NCBI RefSeq assembly: GCF_001262635.1
Contig: NZ_JXYH01000006.1
Location: 43,291 to 107,290 of the forward strand
Origin: Aestuariivita boseongensis
GTDB taxonomy: Bacteria > Pseudomonadota > Alphaproteobacteria > Rhodobacterales > Rhodobacteraceae
DNA length: 64,000 nucleotides
Direction: 5' to 3'
The notes under the pieces are model-generated. The model saw only the letters and a program-made list of their open reading frames with translations. It was not told where the DNA came from and made no database searches. The translations under genes were made by a program, and so were the position numbers. Shown piece by piece: positions 1 to 8,753 of the stretch (positions are counted from its first letter, which is position 1; each line of letters starts with the position of its first letter).

Positions 1-558
1 CGCCCTAAATCCCCCGTCAACCGTCGTGAATATGGCCCCGGCCAGCACGGTCAGCGCCGCAAGGGCAAGCTGTCCGACTTCGGCATCCAGCTGCGCGCCA
101 AGCAGAAGCTGAAAGGCTATTATGGCGACCTGACCGAAAAGCAGTTCCGCCGCATCTACGCAGAAGCCGAGCGCGTGAAGGGCGACACCGGTGAAAACCT
201 GATCGGTCTGCTGGAGCGCCGTCTGGACGCGGTTGTGTACCGCGCGAAATTCGTGCCGACCGTCTTCGCCGCCCGTCAATTCGTGAACCACGGCCATGTC
301 CGTGTGAACGGCAAGAAGGTCAACATCCCCTCCTACCGTGTGAAGGAGGGCGACGTGATCGAGGTGCGTGACCGCTCCAAACAGATGGCAGCAATCCTGG
401 AAGCGATCCAGTTGCCCGAGCGCGACGTGCCGGATTACCTGGACGTGGATCACTCGAAAATGACCGCCACTTTCGTGCGCACCCCCGGTTTGGGCGATGT
501 GCCCTATCCGGTAATGATGGAGCCGAACCTGGTCGTCGAATTCTACGCGAAGAACTGA
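1..558 (+). CDS. rpsD: 30S ribosomal protein S4 (5' end outside window)
   Basis: This is the C-terminal 185 codons of S4, which binds 16S rRNA early in 30S assembly. The reading frame is open from base 1 and the first visible residues ([17 protein letters not shown]) are the usual S4 N-terminal region, so only about 20 residues are missing. The S4 RNA-binding domain is clear ([14 protein letters not shown], then [20 protein letters not shown]), and the gene ends in a typical ...VVEFYAKN. A strong intrinsic terminator follows 24 bases after the stop, so it is transcriptionally separate from the next gene. Identification is certain; only the start is unseen. Confidence 0.97.
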   Translation, partial: RPKSPVNRREYGPGQHGQRRKGKLSDFGIQLRAKQKLKGYYGDLTEKQFRRIYAEAERVKGDTGENLIGLLERRLDAVVYRAKFVPTVFAARQFVNHGHVRVNGKKVNIPSYRVKEGDVIEVRDRSKQMAAILEAIQLPERDVPDYLDVDHSKMTATFVRTPGLGDVPYPVMMEPNLVVEFYAKN

Positions 559-582
559 TCCGTCAGCCTTCGCCGAAACACC

Positions 583-613
583 AAAGCCCCGCAGCATCTG
601 CGGGGCTTTTTTC
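583..613 (+). terminator. Intrinsic terminator after rpsD
   Basis: The stem AAAGCCCCGCAG (583-594) pairs with CTGCGGGGCTTT after a 3-nt loop, and a run of T residues follows. It sits 24 bases downstream of the rpsD stop, as expected for a Rho-independent terminator. Confidence 0.9.
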
Positions 614-662
614 TTGACCTGTCGCTTGACGGGCGAAGACGCCTGAAAAAGAGTGGCCCGGC

Positions 663-1166
663 ATGACACCTGATGCTTTTGCCCAGGCCGCTTCGGCCAC
701 CACCCCGGATTGGAGCCGGGAGACAATCCGCGGGTTCTGGGACCCGGGGCGCAAGCTGTTGCGTGCCCTGCGCAGGTATCAGGCGGCACGGGAAGGTTCA
801 TCCTTGGGCGCAAAACTGCGGGCGCGGTATTGGTCAAAGGTGCATCTGTTCTGGTCGGTCGTCACGCAATGCGACATTCCCCTGAATTGCCAGATTGGCG
901 GCGGTCTGCTTCTGCCCCACCCCACTGGCATCGTCATCCATCCCGACTGCCATATCGGCCCCAACTGCCTGATCTTCCATCAAGTCACGCTGGCCGGCTC
1001 CGTCACGCTGGGCGGGCATTGCGACATCGGTGCCGGCGCAAAGATTCTGGGCCCGCTGACCATCGGCGATCATGTGCAAGTGGGCGCGAATGCCGTGGTT
1101 ACCAACGATCTGCCTGACGGGGTGGTGGCCACGGGCATCCCGGCGCGCATCACGGCAGAGCCATAG
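663..1166 (+). CDS. Serine O-acetyltransferase-like hexapeptide-repeat protein
   Basis: A 167-residue left-handed beta-helix acyltransferase related to CysE/EpsC. The C-terminal half carries hexapeptide repeats, with the serine-acetyltransferase-like stretch LLLPHPTGIVIHPDCHIGPN at about residues 81-100 and VTLGGHCDIGAGAKILGP after it, ending VATGIPARI. It lacks the long N-terminal helical domain of E. coli CysE, so it is the short type. Serine acetyltransferase (first step of cysteine synthesis from serine) is the best guess, but short hexapeptide enzymes also acetylate sugars in polysaccharide synthesis. It stands alone, and only 10 bases separate its stop from the convergent molybdoenzyme gene. 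Confidence 0.8.
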   Translation: MTPDAFAQAASATTPDWSRETIRGFWDPGRKLLRALRRYQAAREGSSLGAKLRARYWSKVHLFWSVVTQCDIPLNCQIGGGLLLPHPTGIVIHPDCHIGPNCLIFHQVTLAGSVTLGGHCDIGAGAKILGPLTIGDHVQVGANAVVTNDLPDGVVATGIPARITAEP

Positions 1167-1176
1167 GCGTCAGAGT

Positions 1177-3204
1177 TCAGGCTTTCACCAGCTCGACCCT
1201 TGCGCCAAAGCCGGACTGCCCCACCGAAAAGGGAAAGCCGTGAAGCGCCGTATCCGGCAATACGGCCGATCCATCCGTCAGCGCATTGAAACCGGGCCAG
1301 CCATCGCGGGCCCAGACGGCACCGGCGGGCATGCGCGGCGTGACTTTCGCACGGGCCTGAAACGCGGCCTGTCCGCGCCGCAGCTCGATCCGGTCGCCAT
1401 CGACGATGTCGCGCGCAGCGGCGTCATCCGGGGCAATCCAGATCTGCGGCTCTTCTTCCCGCGCGGCAAGGCTGGGCAGCGCGCGGGCGTGGTCATAAAA
1501 GGAATGGAAGTGTGCAAAGGTGCGGCCCTGGGCCAGAACAAGGCCAGCGTCCGTATCCGGTTCCGCTGCCTCAGGCAAAGGCGGCACCCCCAGTTTGATC
1601 GCCTTGTCTGATAAGAACTCCAACTTGCCCGAGGGCGTGTCGAACTCCAGCGTGGGATAGGCCACATGGCTGATCCGCAGCGCCGCACGACCGCCATTGG
1701 CGCGCAACTTGTCAACGGTGACGTGGCCCGTTGCCGGATGATCCAGCACGGCGTTCATCGCCTCCACCTGATCGGCCCAGGGGTAGACATCAGCCACCCC
1801 AAGCCGGTCCGCGAGGCCCTTGTAAAGCTCATAAAGCGGTCTGGTCTGATCCCGCGGGGTCAAAGCCTGATCGGACAGATAGACATGCGTGTTGGTGGCT
1901 TTTGCCCCGATCTCCTCCAGCCAGATGGTGCCGGGCAGGACGATATCGGCCACCTCGCGGATGGTCTGATTGGAGAAGATGTCATAGGCCACGATCAGAT
2001 CGACCTTGCCCAGCGCGGCCCTGACCCGGTCAGTGTCGGGAAACGATGACAGGAAGTTCGATCCAAGCACCAACAGCACCTTGATGCACCCTTGTTCCAT
2101 CGCGTCGATGATCGCTTCCATCTGGTTTGGCACATAATCGCCCGGCAACCGGCGGTCCGACGCGGTGATGTCCGCAAACCCCGCGCCATGGCTGCGCGCC
2201 CCGTGGCGCGGACCGATCCCCGCACCGGGCTTGCCGAAATTGCCTGTCAGCCCGGGCAGGCACGAGATCGCCCGCGCGGCCATCCAGGTGTTATCGCCTT
2301 TGTGCAGGGATGACCCGCCAATCACGATCATCGCAGGCGCTGTCGTTGCATAGCGGCGCGCCAGATCGGCGATGCGCTCAGCGGCGACACCGGTTCGCAC
2401 GGCGGCCCAGTCCGGGGTTTTATCCTGAAGATGGGAGCGCAGCGCATCGAATCCCACGGTATAGGCCGCGATGAATGCGTCATCCTGCAGCCCCTCGGTC
2501 ACGATCACTTGCATCATCGCAAGCGCCAGCGCGGTATCGCTGCCGGGGCGCAGCAGGATCACCTCATGCGCAAGGGCGCTGAGTTCGGTCCGGCGCACGT
2601 CGATCACCACGATATGCGCGCCACGCCGCTTGGCCGCTTCGACATGCTTGATCGTATTTGCCTGGCTGACCGTATTGGCCCCCCACAGGATGATCAGTTC
2701 GGAATGCGCGCCCATATCCTCTTTGGTCGAGGTCTCAATCGCCCCCGTCAGGCCCAGGCCGAACCCGCCCAATCCCCAGCAGATCATCGCCGGGTTCCAG
2801 TACTGGCAGCCGTAAAGATTGGCGAACCGCTCCAGCTGGCCGCGCTTCAGGCCAAAGCCGTAATCATTGACCGCATTGCCATGACCGGGCCAGATCGCAA
2901 CGGCCTCACGCCCGGCCGTGGTCATTTCTTGGGCGATCCGGTCAAGTGCGGCGTCCCATGTGGTGTCTTCCCACGCCGCCGTTCCGCGCCGTGCGCGCGT
3001 CTGCGCCGACAGCAACCTGCGCGGGTTTCCCACGATCTCATGCGCTGCATTGCCACGCATGCACAAAAAGCCCCGGCTGTCGGGGTTCTCGGGATCGCCC
3101 TTGATCTGAACGCTTTGATCTGCAGAGACGGTCACCGTCATCCCGCACAGCGTCGGGTGACAGTTCATCGGGCACATGGTCTGGACGATACGGTCGGCAG
3201 GCAT
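1177..3204 (-). CDS. Molybdopterin-dependent oxidoreductase, [4Fe-4S] type
   Basis: A 675-residue member of the DMSO-reductase/formate dehydrogenase superfamily. The N-terminus has the cluster-binding Cys pattern MCPMNCHPTLC, with a fourth Cys in GFLCMRGN. The molybdopterin-binding core follows (ILWGANTVSQANT, GGSSLHKGDNT, VLGSNFLSSFPDTDRV), and the C-terminal dinucleotide-binding domain closes it. No Tat signal is seen, so it is probably cytoplasmic. No ferredoxin or membrane-anchor partner lies beside it. An ATG 21 bases upstream is possible, but the chosen start has AAGGGG eight bases before it. Members of this group include formate dehydrogenases, thiosulfate/polysulfide reductases and acetylene hydratase; the substrate cannot be read here. 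Confidence 0.88.
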   Translation of the reverse strand: MPADRIVQTMCPMNCHPTLCGMTVTVSADQSVQIKGDPENPDSRGFLCMRGNAAHEIVGNPRRLLSAQTRARRGTAAWEDTTWDAALDRIAQEMTTAGREAVAIWPGHGNAVNDYGFGLKRGQLERFANLYGCQYWNPAMICWGLGGFGLGLTGAIETSTKEDMGAHSELIILWGANTVSQANTIKHVEAAKRRGAHIVVIDVRRTELSALAHEVILLRPGSDTALALAMMQVIVTEGLQDDAFIAAYTVGFDALRSHLQDKTPDWAAVRTGVAAERIADLARRYATTAPAMIVIGGSSLHKGDNTWMAARAISCLPGLTGNFGKPGAGIGPRHGARSHGAGFADITASDRRLPGDYVPNQMEAIIDAMEQGCIKVLLVLGSNFLSSFPDTDRVRAALGKVDLIVAYDIFSNQTIREVADIVLPGTIWLEEIGAKATNTHVYLSDQALTPRDQTRPLYELYKGLADRLGVADVYPWADQVEAMNAVLDHPATGHVTVDKLRANGGRAALRISHVAYPTLEFDTPSGKLEFLSDKAIKLGVPPLPEAAEPDTDAGLVLAQGRTFAHFHSFYDHARALPSLAAREEEPQIWIAPDDAAARDIVDGDRIELRRGQAAFQARAKVTPRMPAGAVWARDGWPGFNALTDGSAVLPDTALHGFPFSVGQSGFGARVELVKA

Positions 3205-3252
3205 TCGCAATTCCCCTTGCATCACCCCACTCTATGCCATGCGGGCGTGGCA

Positions 3253-4830
3253 TCAATCGGCGAAAAGATGGTCCGATCCTGCGATCTCCAACGCGCGATC
3301 TTTCGGGATATCCAGAAACTCCGCCAGCTTTTCGGCGTTTTCATGGGCGTCCGAACTTTCACGCAAGCGGTAATGCATGGGGAAATTCGCATCCCGCATC
3401 TGATCGCTTTCATAGGTCATGTCGTTGCGGATGGTCGGCAGAAGCCGCTGTAGCGTGGCCTGGCTGGTCTGTTCGCCCGCCAGCCCCACCCGCATTGCAT
3501 GGCCGATCAGATAGTCATCCGTAAAGTCGCACACGATTTCCAGCATCTTGGTACGCGAGCGGTCGGAATAGAAATCCTGCATCAGATCCAGGTTCGACGG
3601 GTCCATGCAGACGATCAGCCGGTCGGTTTCATAGTAATCGAACAGCATCCGCACAAGCGCCCGCCTGTGCCGCGTGCGCTTCCACAAAGAGCTTTCGATG
3701 CCCCCAAGATCGGGAATGGGCGTGTCTTCTTCGTTGAAGATATATTCGATCGCGGGCACGTTGGTCAGCTGCCGGATCCGGTCCAGCAGGCGTTTGGCGA
3801 CATGCCATTTCTTGCAGACAACGATCATCAATTCCCGTTCACGGCCCAGCGTGCTTTCGGTTTCCCAGAACCGCATGGCGAAACGCCGCCCGATCCGGCC
3901 GCGTCCTGTCAGGAATTTGTAAAGGCTCCGCCCTTCGTTCGAGATCTGGAATTTGAGGCCGGTCGCGGCATAAAGCTGGCCCAGGCGGCGCTTCAGCTCC
4001 TTCGCTTCGGGGCTAATCTTGCGGGCAAACAGGAAATCCTGGCTGAGCAGCAAGTCATAGTGATCGTTATAGAACGTCACCGGCATGCCGTAATCCGAGA
4101 ACATCAGGAAGGTCAGCGTGCGCGAGTCGATTTCATCGGCCGGGATAAGATGCCGGACCAGCGTCTGCAGGAAGGTTTCATCGGGGATCCAGGTGGTTTT
4201 GAAGAACCGCACCACATCGGGCCGTTTCTTGATAAAGGCCAAAATCGCCTCGATCGTGCGGCGGCGCAGGCAGAACCACTGGCTGCCGATCATGACCTGA
4301 ATGTCCGAGGGCACCTCACGTTTCAGACCAAGGCGCTTTTGCACCTCGAACAGGCCATAGAACAGGCGCTTGTATTTCCGTTCGTTCACGAAATGCCGGT
4401 AGATCAGGCGTTCTTCCTTCCAGCCGGTCTTGATCCAGTCGCTTTCGAAGAAATCAAAGCTTTCGATGTAATCCACATCGCGCGCATCCAGGAAGTCATG
4501 GGCGTATTCGGCTGTCTTGATCGCCATGCAATCGCCCGACAGCATGTAGAAATGCGTGGCCCTCGGGAACGCCTCCACCGCGCTTTCGATCGCGTAAAGC
4601 GAGGCTTCGACCAGCGACCACTCCCCCCAGCCGCATTTGATGCGTTTATGGGCGAAGGTGACATAGGGATTGTCGTCCAGCGCATCGCGGATTTTGTTGT
4701 AATCCTCGGCCTTGGCGCGTGCGTCGAAATGGATCGACATATAGTCCCCCACAGCCGTCAGACGGCGCGCCTGCTGAATGATCGCCTCAGGATCCTTATG
4801 GCAGAGCAATATGTAGGCAATTTTTGCCAT
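3253..4830 (-). CDS. GT14-type beta-1,6-N-acetylglucosaminyltransferase-like protein
   Basis: A 525-residue protein whose first ~260 residues match the core-2/I-branching glycosyltransferase family. It begins MAKIAYILLCHKDPE, then YMSIHFDARAK, then GWGEWSLVEASL and the family-typical HFYMLSGDCMAIKT. The remaining half is an additional domain found with this family in Rhodobacterales (DUF5927/5928-like, from memory). The predicted role is transfer of a GlcNAc-type sugar onto a surface or secreted glycan. The frame stays open far upstream, but that part is antisense to the sulfotransferase; ATG at 4830 starts the conserved domain exactly. It is divergent from the sulfotransferase gene, which suggests both act on the same glycan. 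Confidence 0.85.
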   Translation of the reverse strand: MAKIAYILLCHKDPEAIIQQARRLTAVGDYMSIHFDARAKAEDYNKIRDALDDNPYVTFAHKRIKCGWGEWSLVEASLYAIESAVEAFPRATHFYMLSGDCMAIKTAEYAHDFLDARDVDYIESFDFFESDWIKTGWKEERLIYRHFVNERKYKRLFYGLFEVQKRLGLKREVPSDIQVMIGSQWFCLRRRTIEAILAFIKKRPDVVRFFKTTWIPDETFLQTLVRHLIPADEIDSRTLTFLMFSDYGMPVTFYNDHYDLLLSQDFLFARKISPEAKELKRRLGQLYAATGLKFQISNEGRSLYKFLTGRGRIGRRFAMRFWETESTLGRERELMIVVCKKWHVAKRLLDRIRQLTNVPAIEYIFNEEDTPIPDLGGIESSLWKRTRHRRALVRMLFDYYETDRLIVCMDPSNLDLMQDFYSDRSRTKMLEIVCDFTDDYLIGHAMRVGLAGEQTSQATLQRLLPTIRNDMTYESDQMRDANFPMHYRLRESSDAHENAEKLAEFLDIPKDRALEIAGSDHLFAD

Positions 4831-4862
4831 ATGGGAAACGAACCGCCTTGTGCCTCGGGTAT

Positions 4863-4903
4863 TGTTTATTCCTTGATAATGCTGAAGACAGATTGAATAA
4901 ACA
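4863..4903. promoter_or_regulatory. Inverted repeat between divergent glycosyltransferase and sulfotransferase genes
   Basis: TGTTTATTC at 4863-4871 is repeated in perfect inverted form as GAATAAACA at 4895-4903, with 23 nt between. The pair sits in the 147-bp AT-rich gap between two divergent genes, where a shared operator would be expected. No known regulator motif is recognised. Confidence 0.4.
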
Positions 4904-4977
4904 CGCGTTTTTTGCTTTTTTATGGTCAAAGTAAGCCGGGCGCTTCCAACAGCGACCCAAGGCAGGAGGCAGAGCAG

Positions 4978-5796
4978 ATGGGGTTTCCAGGGACCTGGAT
5001 GACCGAAAGCGAAAGCGTGGTGTATCGGGTTGTGCCGAAATGCGCCTGTTCGACCATCGGTCAGATCATGTATTATTCCGACCATGGCGAATTCTTCGAT
5101 GGTGACATCCATGACGCCACCACGGGCCTTCACAAATGGGCGATAGACGCCAGTCAGGAGCCGATCACGCGCAATGTGCAAAACCACGACAGCTTTGCAT
5201 TTACCTGCGTGCGCAACCCCTATACCCGGATCCTGAGTTCGTTTTTCGACAAGATCTGCGGGATTCAGCGCAACGGGAAACGGTATCGCGGGAACCTGGT
5301 GCCGTTGCTTGTGCAGAAATACGGCATCGAAGTGGGTGGCGAAGACGGCAAGGAAGAGTTCGACCAGATCAAAAGCTTCCGCCGCTTTCTGCTGTTTGCC
5401 CGCGACACCATCCGCTGGCGCCGCCCCATGGACCCCGACATTCACTGGTCGGCCATGTCAGGCCATATCTCGACCTTCATCGTGAACGGCGGGCGCTATG
5501 ACAAGATCTTCTGGACCGAACATTTCAATGACGGCATGGGCGAGGTTCTGAAATCCATCAAGACGCCCAAGAAGGTGAACCTGAAAAAGATCCCGCGGTT
5601 TAACGAAAGCGAAGGGCACGGGCCCAAGCGGGCGCATCCGGTCGAGGATTACTTTGACGATCTGTCGATGCATCTGGTGTACGAGATGTATCACCGGGAT
5701 TTCGACCTGTTCAAATACGATTTCGACGATCCGTCAAACAAGATGCCCACGGGTGAAATCGACCTGGACGAGGTGCACGCCAAGCTGGGCGACTGA
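4978..5796 (+). CDS. PAPS-dependent sulfotransferase family protein
   Basis: A 272-residue sulfotransferase of the carbohydrate type (Sulfotransfer_2-like), transferring sulfate from PAPS to an acceptor, probably a sugar. The 5'-phosphosulfate loop is VPKCACSTI (residues 19-27) and the 3'-phosphate-binding motif is RNPYTRILSSF (79-89). The start is set by AGGAGG at 4964-4969, eight bases before the ATG; a TTG 66 bases upstream has no ribosome site. The Golgi enzymes of this family sulfate oligosaccharides; the bacterial acceptor is unknown. It is divergent from a glycosyltransferase, so sulfation of that enzyme's product is a reasonable inference. Confidence 0.87.
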   Translation: MGFPGTWMTESESVVYRVVPKCACSTIGQIMYYSDHGEFFDGDIHDATTGLHKWAIDASQEPITRNVQNHDSFAFTCVRNPYTRILSSFFDKICGIQRNGKRYRGNLVPLLVQKYGIEVGGEDGKEEFDQIKSFRRFLLFARDTIRWRRPMDPDIHWSAMSGHISTFIVNGGRYDKIFWTEHFNDGMGEVLKSIKTPKKVNLKKIPRFNESEGHGPKRAHPVEDYFDDLSMHLVYEMYHRDFDLFKYDFDDPSNKMPTGEIDLDEVHAKLGD

Positions 5797-5813
5797 GCAG
5801 AACACGAAAAACC

Positions 5814-5843
5814 CTGCGAATTTTGTTATCCGAAAATTCGCAG
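5814..5843. terminator. Bidirectional terminator between sulfotransferase and nrdJ
   Basis: CTGCGAATTTT (5814-5824) pairs with AAAATTCGCAG (5833-5843) around an 8-nt loop. An A-run lies on the left and T-runs on the right, so it can serve both convergent genes. Confidence 0.8.
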
Positions 5844-5864
5844 AGTTTCTTTTTCAACAGCGCC

Positions 5865-8153
5865 TTACCCGCATTTCGAATGACCGCAGCTGGCGCAGGT
5901 CATGCAGCCTTCCACCATCCGCATGTCATACTGACCGCAGCTGGGGCACGCTTTGCCGCGCGGGCCGTTCAGGTTGACCACCGCCGCCTGTGGATCTGAT
6001 TTCAGGCCCATCCCCTCCCCTTCCAGGAAGCCGGTGGCGATCATGTGCTGTTCGATCACCCCGCCAATGGCCGCCAGGATCGAAGGGATGTATTTCCCCT
6101 GAACCCAGGCCCCGCCGCGCGGGTCGAAGACGGCTTTCAGTTCTTCCACGACGAAGGACACATCACCCCCGCGCCGGAACACGGCCGAGATCATCCGGGT
6201 CAGGGCAACCGTCCAGGCGAAATGCTCCATGTTCTTCGAATTGATGAACACCTCGAACGGGCGGCGGTGGCCGTTCACGACGATGTCGTTGATCGTCAGG
6301 TAAATAGCATGTTCGCTATCGGGCCATTTCAGCTTGTAGGTATTGCCCTCCAGCGCCTTGGGCCGGTCCAATGGTTCGGACATATAGATCACATCGCCAT
6401 GGGGCTGCATCGGCTCGCCATCGTCGGCGGAGAGCACTTCGGGCGCGGCGGATTTCTCCTCGCTCACGCTCAGAACCGACCCGGTCACGTCATTGGGGCG
6501 ATAGGTCGTGCAGCCTTTGCAGCCGGTATCCCAGGCCTGCATATAGACATCCTTGAACGCGTCGAAACTGATGTCTTCCGGGCAGTTGATCGTCTTCGAG
6601 ATCGAACTGTCGATCCATTTCTGCGCTGCCGCCTGCATCTTGACGTGATCGGCGGGCGCCAGTGTCTGGGCATTGACGAAATAGTCGGGCAATTCGCGGT
6701 CGCCGAACTTGTCGCGCCACAATTTCACAGCGTAATCAATGACTTCCTCTTCCGTGCGCGAGCCGTCTTTCTGCAACACCTTGCGCGTATAGGCATAGGC
6801 AAAGACCGGTTCGATCCCCGACGACACATTACCTGCATAAAGCGAGATCGTGCCCGTGGGCGCGATGGAGGTCAGAAGCGCGTTGCGGATGCCGTGCTCG
6901 CGGATCGCGTCGCGCACATCCTCGTCCATGTTCATCATGTTGCCGGATGCCAGGTATTTTTCGGCATCGAACAGGGGGAACGGCCCCTTTTCCTTGGCCA
7001 GCTCGACCGAGGCCAGATAGGACGCCCGCGCGATGGATTTCAGCCAAGCTTCGGTCTGCGCCGCCGCCTCGTCCGAGCCATAGCGCAGCCCCAGCATCAA
7101 CAGCGCATCGGCCAGCCCCGTGACCCCCAGCCCGATCCGGCGTTTGGCCTGCGCCTCGGCCTGCTGTTCGGGCAGCGGGAATTTGGAGGCATCGACCACA
7201 TTGTCCATCATCCGCACGGCGGTGGCGACCAGATCGCTCAGGCGTTCTTCATTCAGCTCGGCCGCGTCTTCGAACGGGTTTTCAACCAGCCGCGCCAGGT
7301 TGATCGACCCCAGCAGGCAGGCCCCGTAAGGCGGCAGGGGCTGTTCGCCGCAAGGGTTGGTTGCGGCAATTTTTTCCACGTAATTCAGATTGTTAGCCGC
7401 GTTGATCCGGTCGATGAAGATCACGCCCGGCTCGGCATAATCATAGGTCGCGCGCATGATCTTGTTCCACAGATCGCGCGCTTGAACCGTGCGATACACC
7501 TTGCCATCAAACACCAGATCCCAGGAGGTGTCGGCCTTCACCGCCTCCATGAACGGGTCGGTGACCAGGACCGAGACATTGAACATCCGCAACCGCGCGG
7601 CGTCGGATTTGGCGGTGATGAAATCCTCGATATCCGGATGATCGCAGCGCATCGTGGCCATCATCGCGCCCCGGCGCGAGCCTGCGGACATGATCGTGCG
7701 GCACATCGCATCCCAGACATCCATGAAGGACAAGGGGCCCGACGCGTCGGCGGCCACGCCTTTCACATCGGCGCCTTTGGGCCGTATCGTGCTGAAATCA
7801 TAGCCAATTCCGCCGCCCTGCTGCATCGTCAGCGCGGCCTCTTTCAGCCCTTCGAAGATGCCCGACATGCTGTCGGGGATGGTGCCCATCACGAAGCAGT
7901 TAAACAGCGTCACCTGCCGTGCGGTGCCCGCACCTGCCGTGATGCGGCCGGCGGGCAGGTATTTGAACCCTTCCAAGGCCGAATAAAACCTGTCTTCCCA
8001 ATGCTTTGGGTCTTTCTCAACCTTTGCCAGATCACGCGCGATGCGCCGCCATGTGTCTTCGACGGTCACGTCAATCGGTGTGCCATCCGCCTTTTTGAAG
8101 CGGTATTTCATGTCCCAGATTTGCTCGGCAATAGGGGCGCTGAAAGCTGTCAC
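5865..8153 (-). CDS. nrdJ: Class II adenosylcobalamin-dependent ribonucleotide reductase
   Basis: A 762-residue class II ribonucleotide reductase, which reduces ribonucleotides to deoxyribonucleotides using a B12-generated thiyl radical and needs no oxygen. The catalytic loop NPCGEQ (C268, E270) holds the radical Cys and its Glu partner. One redox Cys lies in TLFNCFVMG (C86). The C-terminus is Cys-rich (CPSCG, then CMTCASCGHSKCG), as in enzymes that re-reduce their active site with a C-terminal swinging arm or zinc-ribbon-like tail. The start is GTG at 8153; the N-terminus (PIAEQIWDMKYRF) looks complete. Two NrdR-box-like palindromes lie upstream, in the gap shared with the divergent DUF1489 gene. 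Confidence 0.95.
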   Translation of the reverse strand: MTAFSAPIAEQIWDMKYRFKKADGTPIDVTVEDTWRRIARDLAKVEKDPKHWEDRFYSALEGFKYLPAGRITAGAGTARQVTLFNCFVMGTIPDSMSGIFEGLKEAALTMQQGGGIGYDFSTIRPKGADVKGVAADASGPLSFMDVWDAMCRTIMSAGSRRGAMMATMRCDHPDIEDFITAKSDAARLRMFNVSVLVTDPFMEAVKADTSWDLVFDGKVYRTVQARDLWNKIMRATYDYAEPGVIFIDRINAANNLNYVEKIAATNPCGEQPLPPYGACLLGSINLARLVENPFEDAAELNEERLSDLVATAVRMMDNVVDASKFPLPEQQAEAQAKRRIGLGVTGLADALLMLGLRYGSDEAAAQTEAWLKSIARASYLASVELAKEKGPFPLFDAEKYLASGNMMNMDEDVRDAIREHGIRNALLTSIAPTGTISLYAGNVSSGIEPVFAYAYTRKVLQKDGSRTEEEVIDYAVKLWRDKFGDRELPDYFVNAQTLAPADHVKMQAAAQKWIDSSISKTINCPEDISFDAFKDVYMQAWDTGCKGCTTYRPNDVTGSVLSVSEEKSAAPEVLSADDGEPMQPHGDVIYMSEPLDRPKALEGNTYKLKWPDSEHAIYLTINDIVVNGHRRPFEVFINSKNMEHFAWTVALTRMISAVFRRGGDVSFVVEELKAVFDPRGGAWVQGKYIPSILAAIGGVIEQHMIATGFLEGEGMGLKSDPQAAVVNLNGPRGKACPSCGQYDMRMVEGCMTCASCGHSKCG

Positions 8154-8178
8154 GGGTGCGGTCTCCGGCTTGAGTTAT

Positions 8179-8194
8179 CCACAATATGTTGTGG
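8179..8194. promoter_or_regulatory. NrdR box 1 (nrdJ-proximal)
   Basis: CCACAATATGTTGTGG closely resembles the NrdR operator consensus (ACACWATATATWGTGT). It lies about 25 bases upstream of the nrdJ start. NrdR represses ribonucleotide reductase genes in most bacteria, so this is the expected location. Confidence 0.7.
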
Positions 8195-8231
8195 AGAAAA
8201 ATACCAATGGTTGATGCTGCGGGGCGAGGTT

Positions 8232-8247
8232 CTACAATATACGGCAT
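8232..8247. promoter_or_regulatory. Possible NrdR box 2
   Basis: CTACAATATACGGCAT keeps the ACAATATA left half of the NrdR consensus, but the right half is poor. Its centre is 53 bp from box 1, close to five helical turns. NrdR usually binds two boxes on one face of the helix, which fits, although the commonest spacing is shorter. Confidence 0.4.
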
Positions 8248-8263
8248 GGGTGGGCAGAATCAA

Positions 8264-8686
8264 ATGATAAACCTCGTAAAACTCTGCGTTGGTGCAGAGG
8301 CTGTTGAAGACCTGATCGACTGGCAGAAAAACCCGCGGGCCAAGGGGCCGGACGGGTTGCCTCGCCATGTCACGCGGATGTGGCCGAAACAGGCGGACAA
8401 GCTTCTGGATGGCGGGTCTTTATACTGGGTTTTCAAGGGCTTGGTCCTGTGCCGCCAGCGTATTCTGCGGCTGGATGAAGTCACCGGGCAAGACGGGATC
8501 ACCCGGTGTGGCATCGTTCTGGACCCCGAGATCATACGCACCACCTCGGCCCCGAAACGGCCCTTTCAGGGGTGGCGCTATCTCAAGCCCGAAGACGCGC
8601 CGCCCGATCTGCGCAAGGGTCGGGAACAGGAGCCGACGCTGCCGGCCGAACTGAACCGCGCCCTAGCCGAAATCGGGGTTCTTTGA
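8264..8686 (+). CDS. DUF1489 family protein
   Basis: A 140-residue protein that I recognise as the alphaproteobacterial DUF1489 family from its N-terminus MINLVKLCVGAEAVEDLIDW and the internal RHVTRMWPKQADKLLDGGSLYWVFKG. Homologues are short, cytoplasmic and uncharacterised. The conserved family start fixes the ATG at 8264; an in-frame ATG at 8246 and a longer extension lie over the NrdR-box region. It is divergent from nrdJ, so it could share NrdR control, but no functional link is known to me. Confidence 0.82.
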   Translation: MINLVKLCVGAEAVEDLIDWQKNPRAKGPDGLPRHVTRMWPKQADKLLDGGSLYWVFKGLVLCRQRILRLDEVTGQDGITRCGIVLDPEIIRTTSAPKRPFQGWRYLKPEDAPPDLRKGREQEPTLPAELNRALAEIGVL

Positions 8687-8753
8687 CCGCGCACCCGGCC
8701 AAATTGTGCGTTTTGTACAAGGCCGACGCGGGGCGTTATGCGTTTTGCACCCC

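Noticed and set aside
4831..5445. N-terminal extension of the GT14 glycosyltransferase
   Set aside because: It is antisense to the sulfotransferase, and the conserved domain begins at the ATG at 4830.
6045..8267. 740-codon frame antisense to nrdJ
   Set aside because: Mirror of a certain gene in a high-GC genome; His/Arg/Gly-rich with no recognisable domain.
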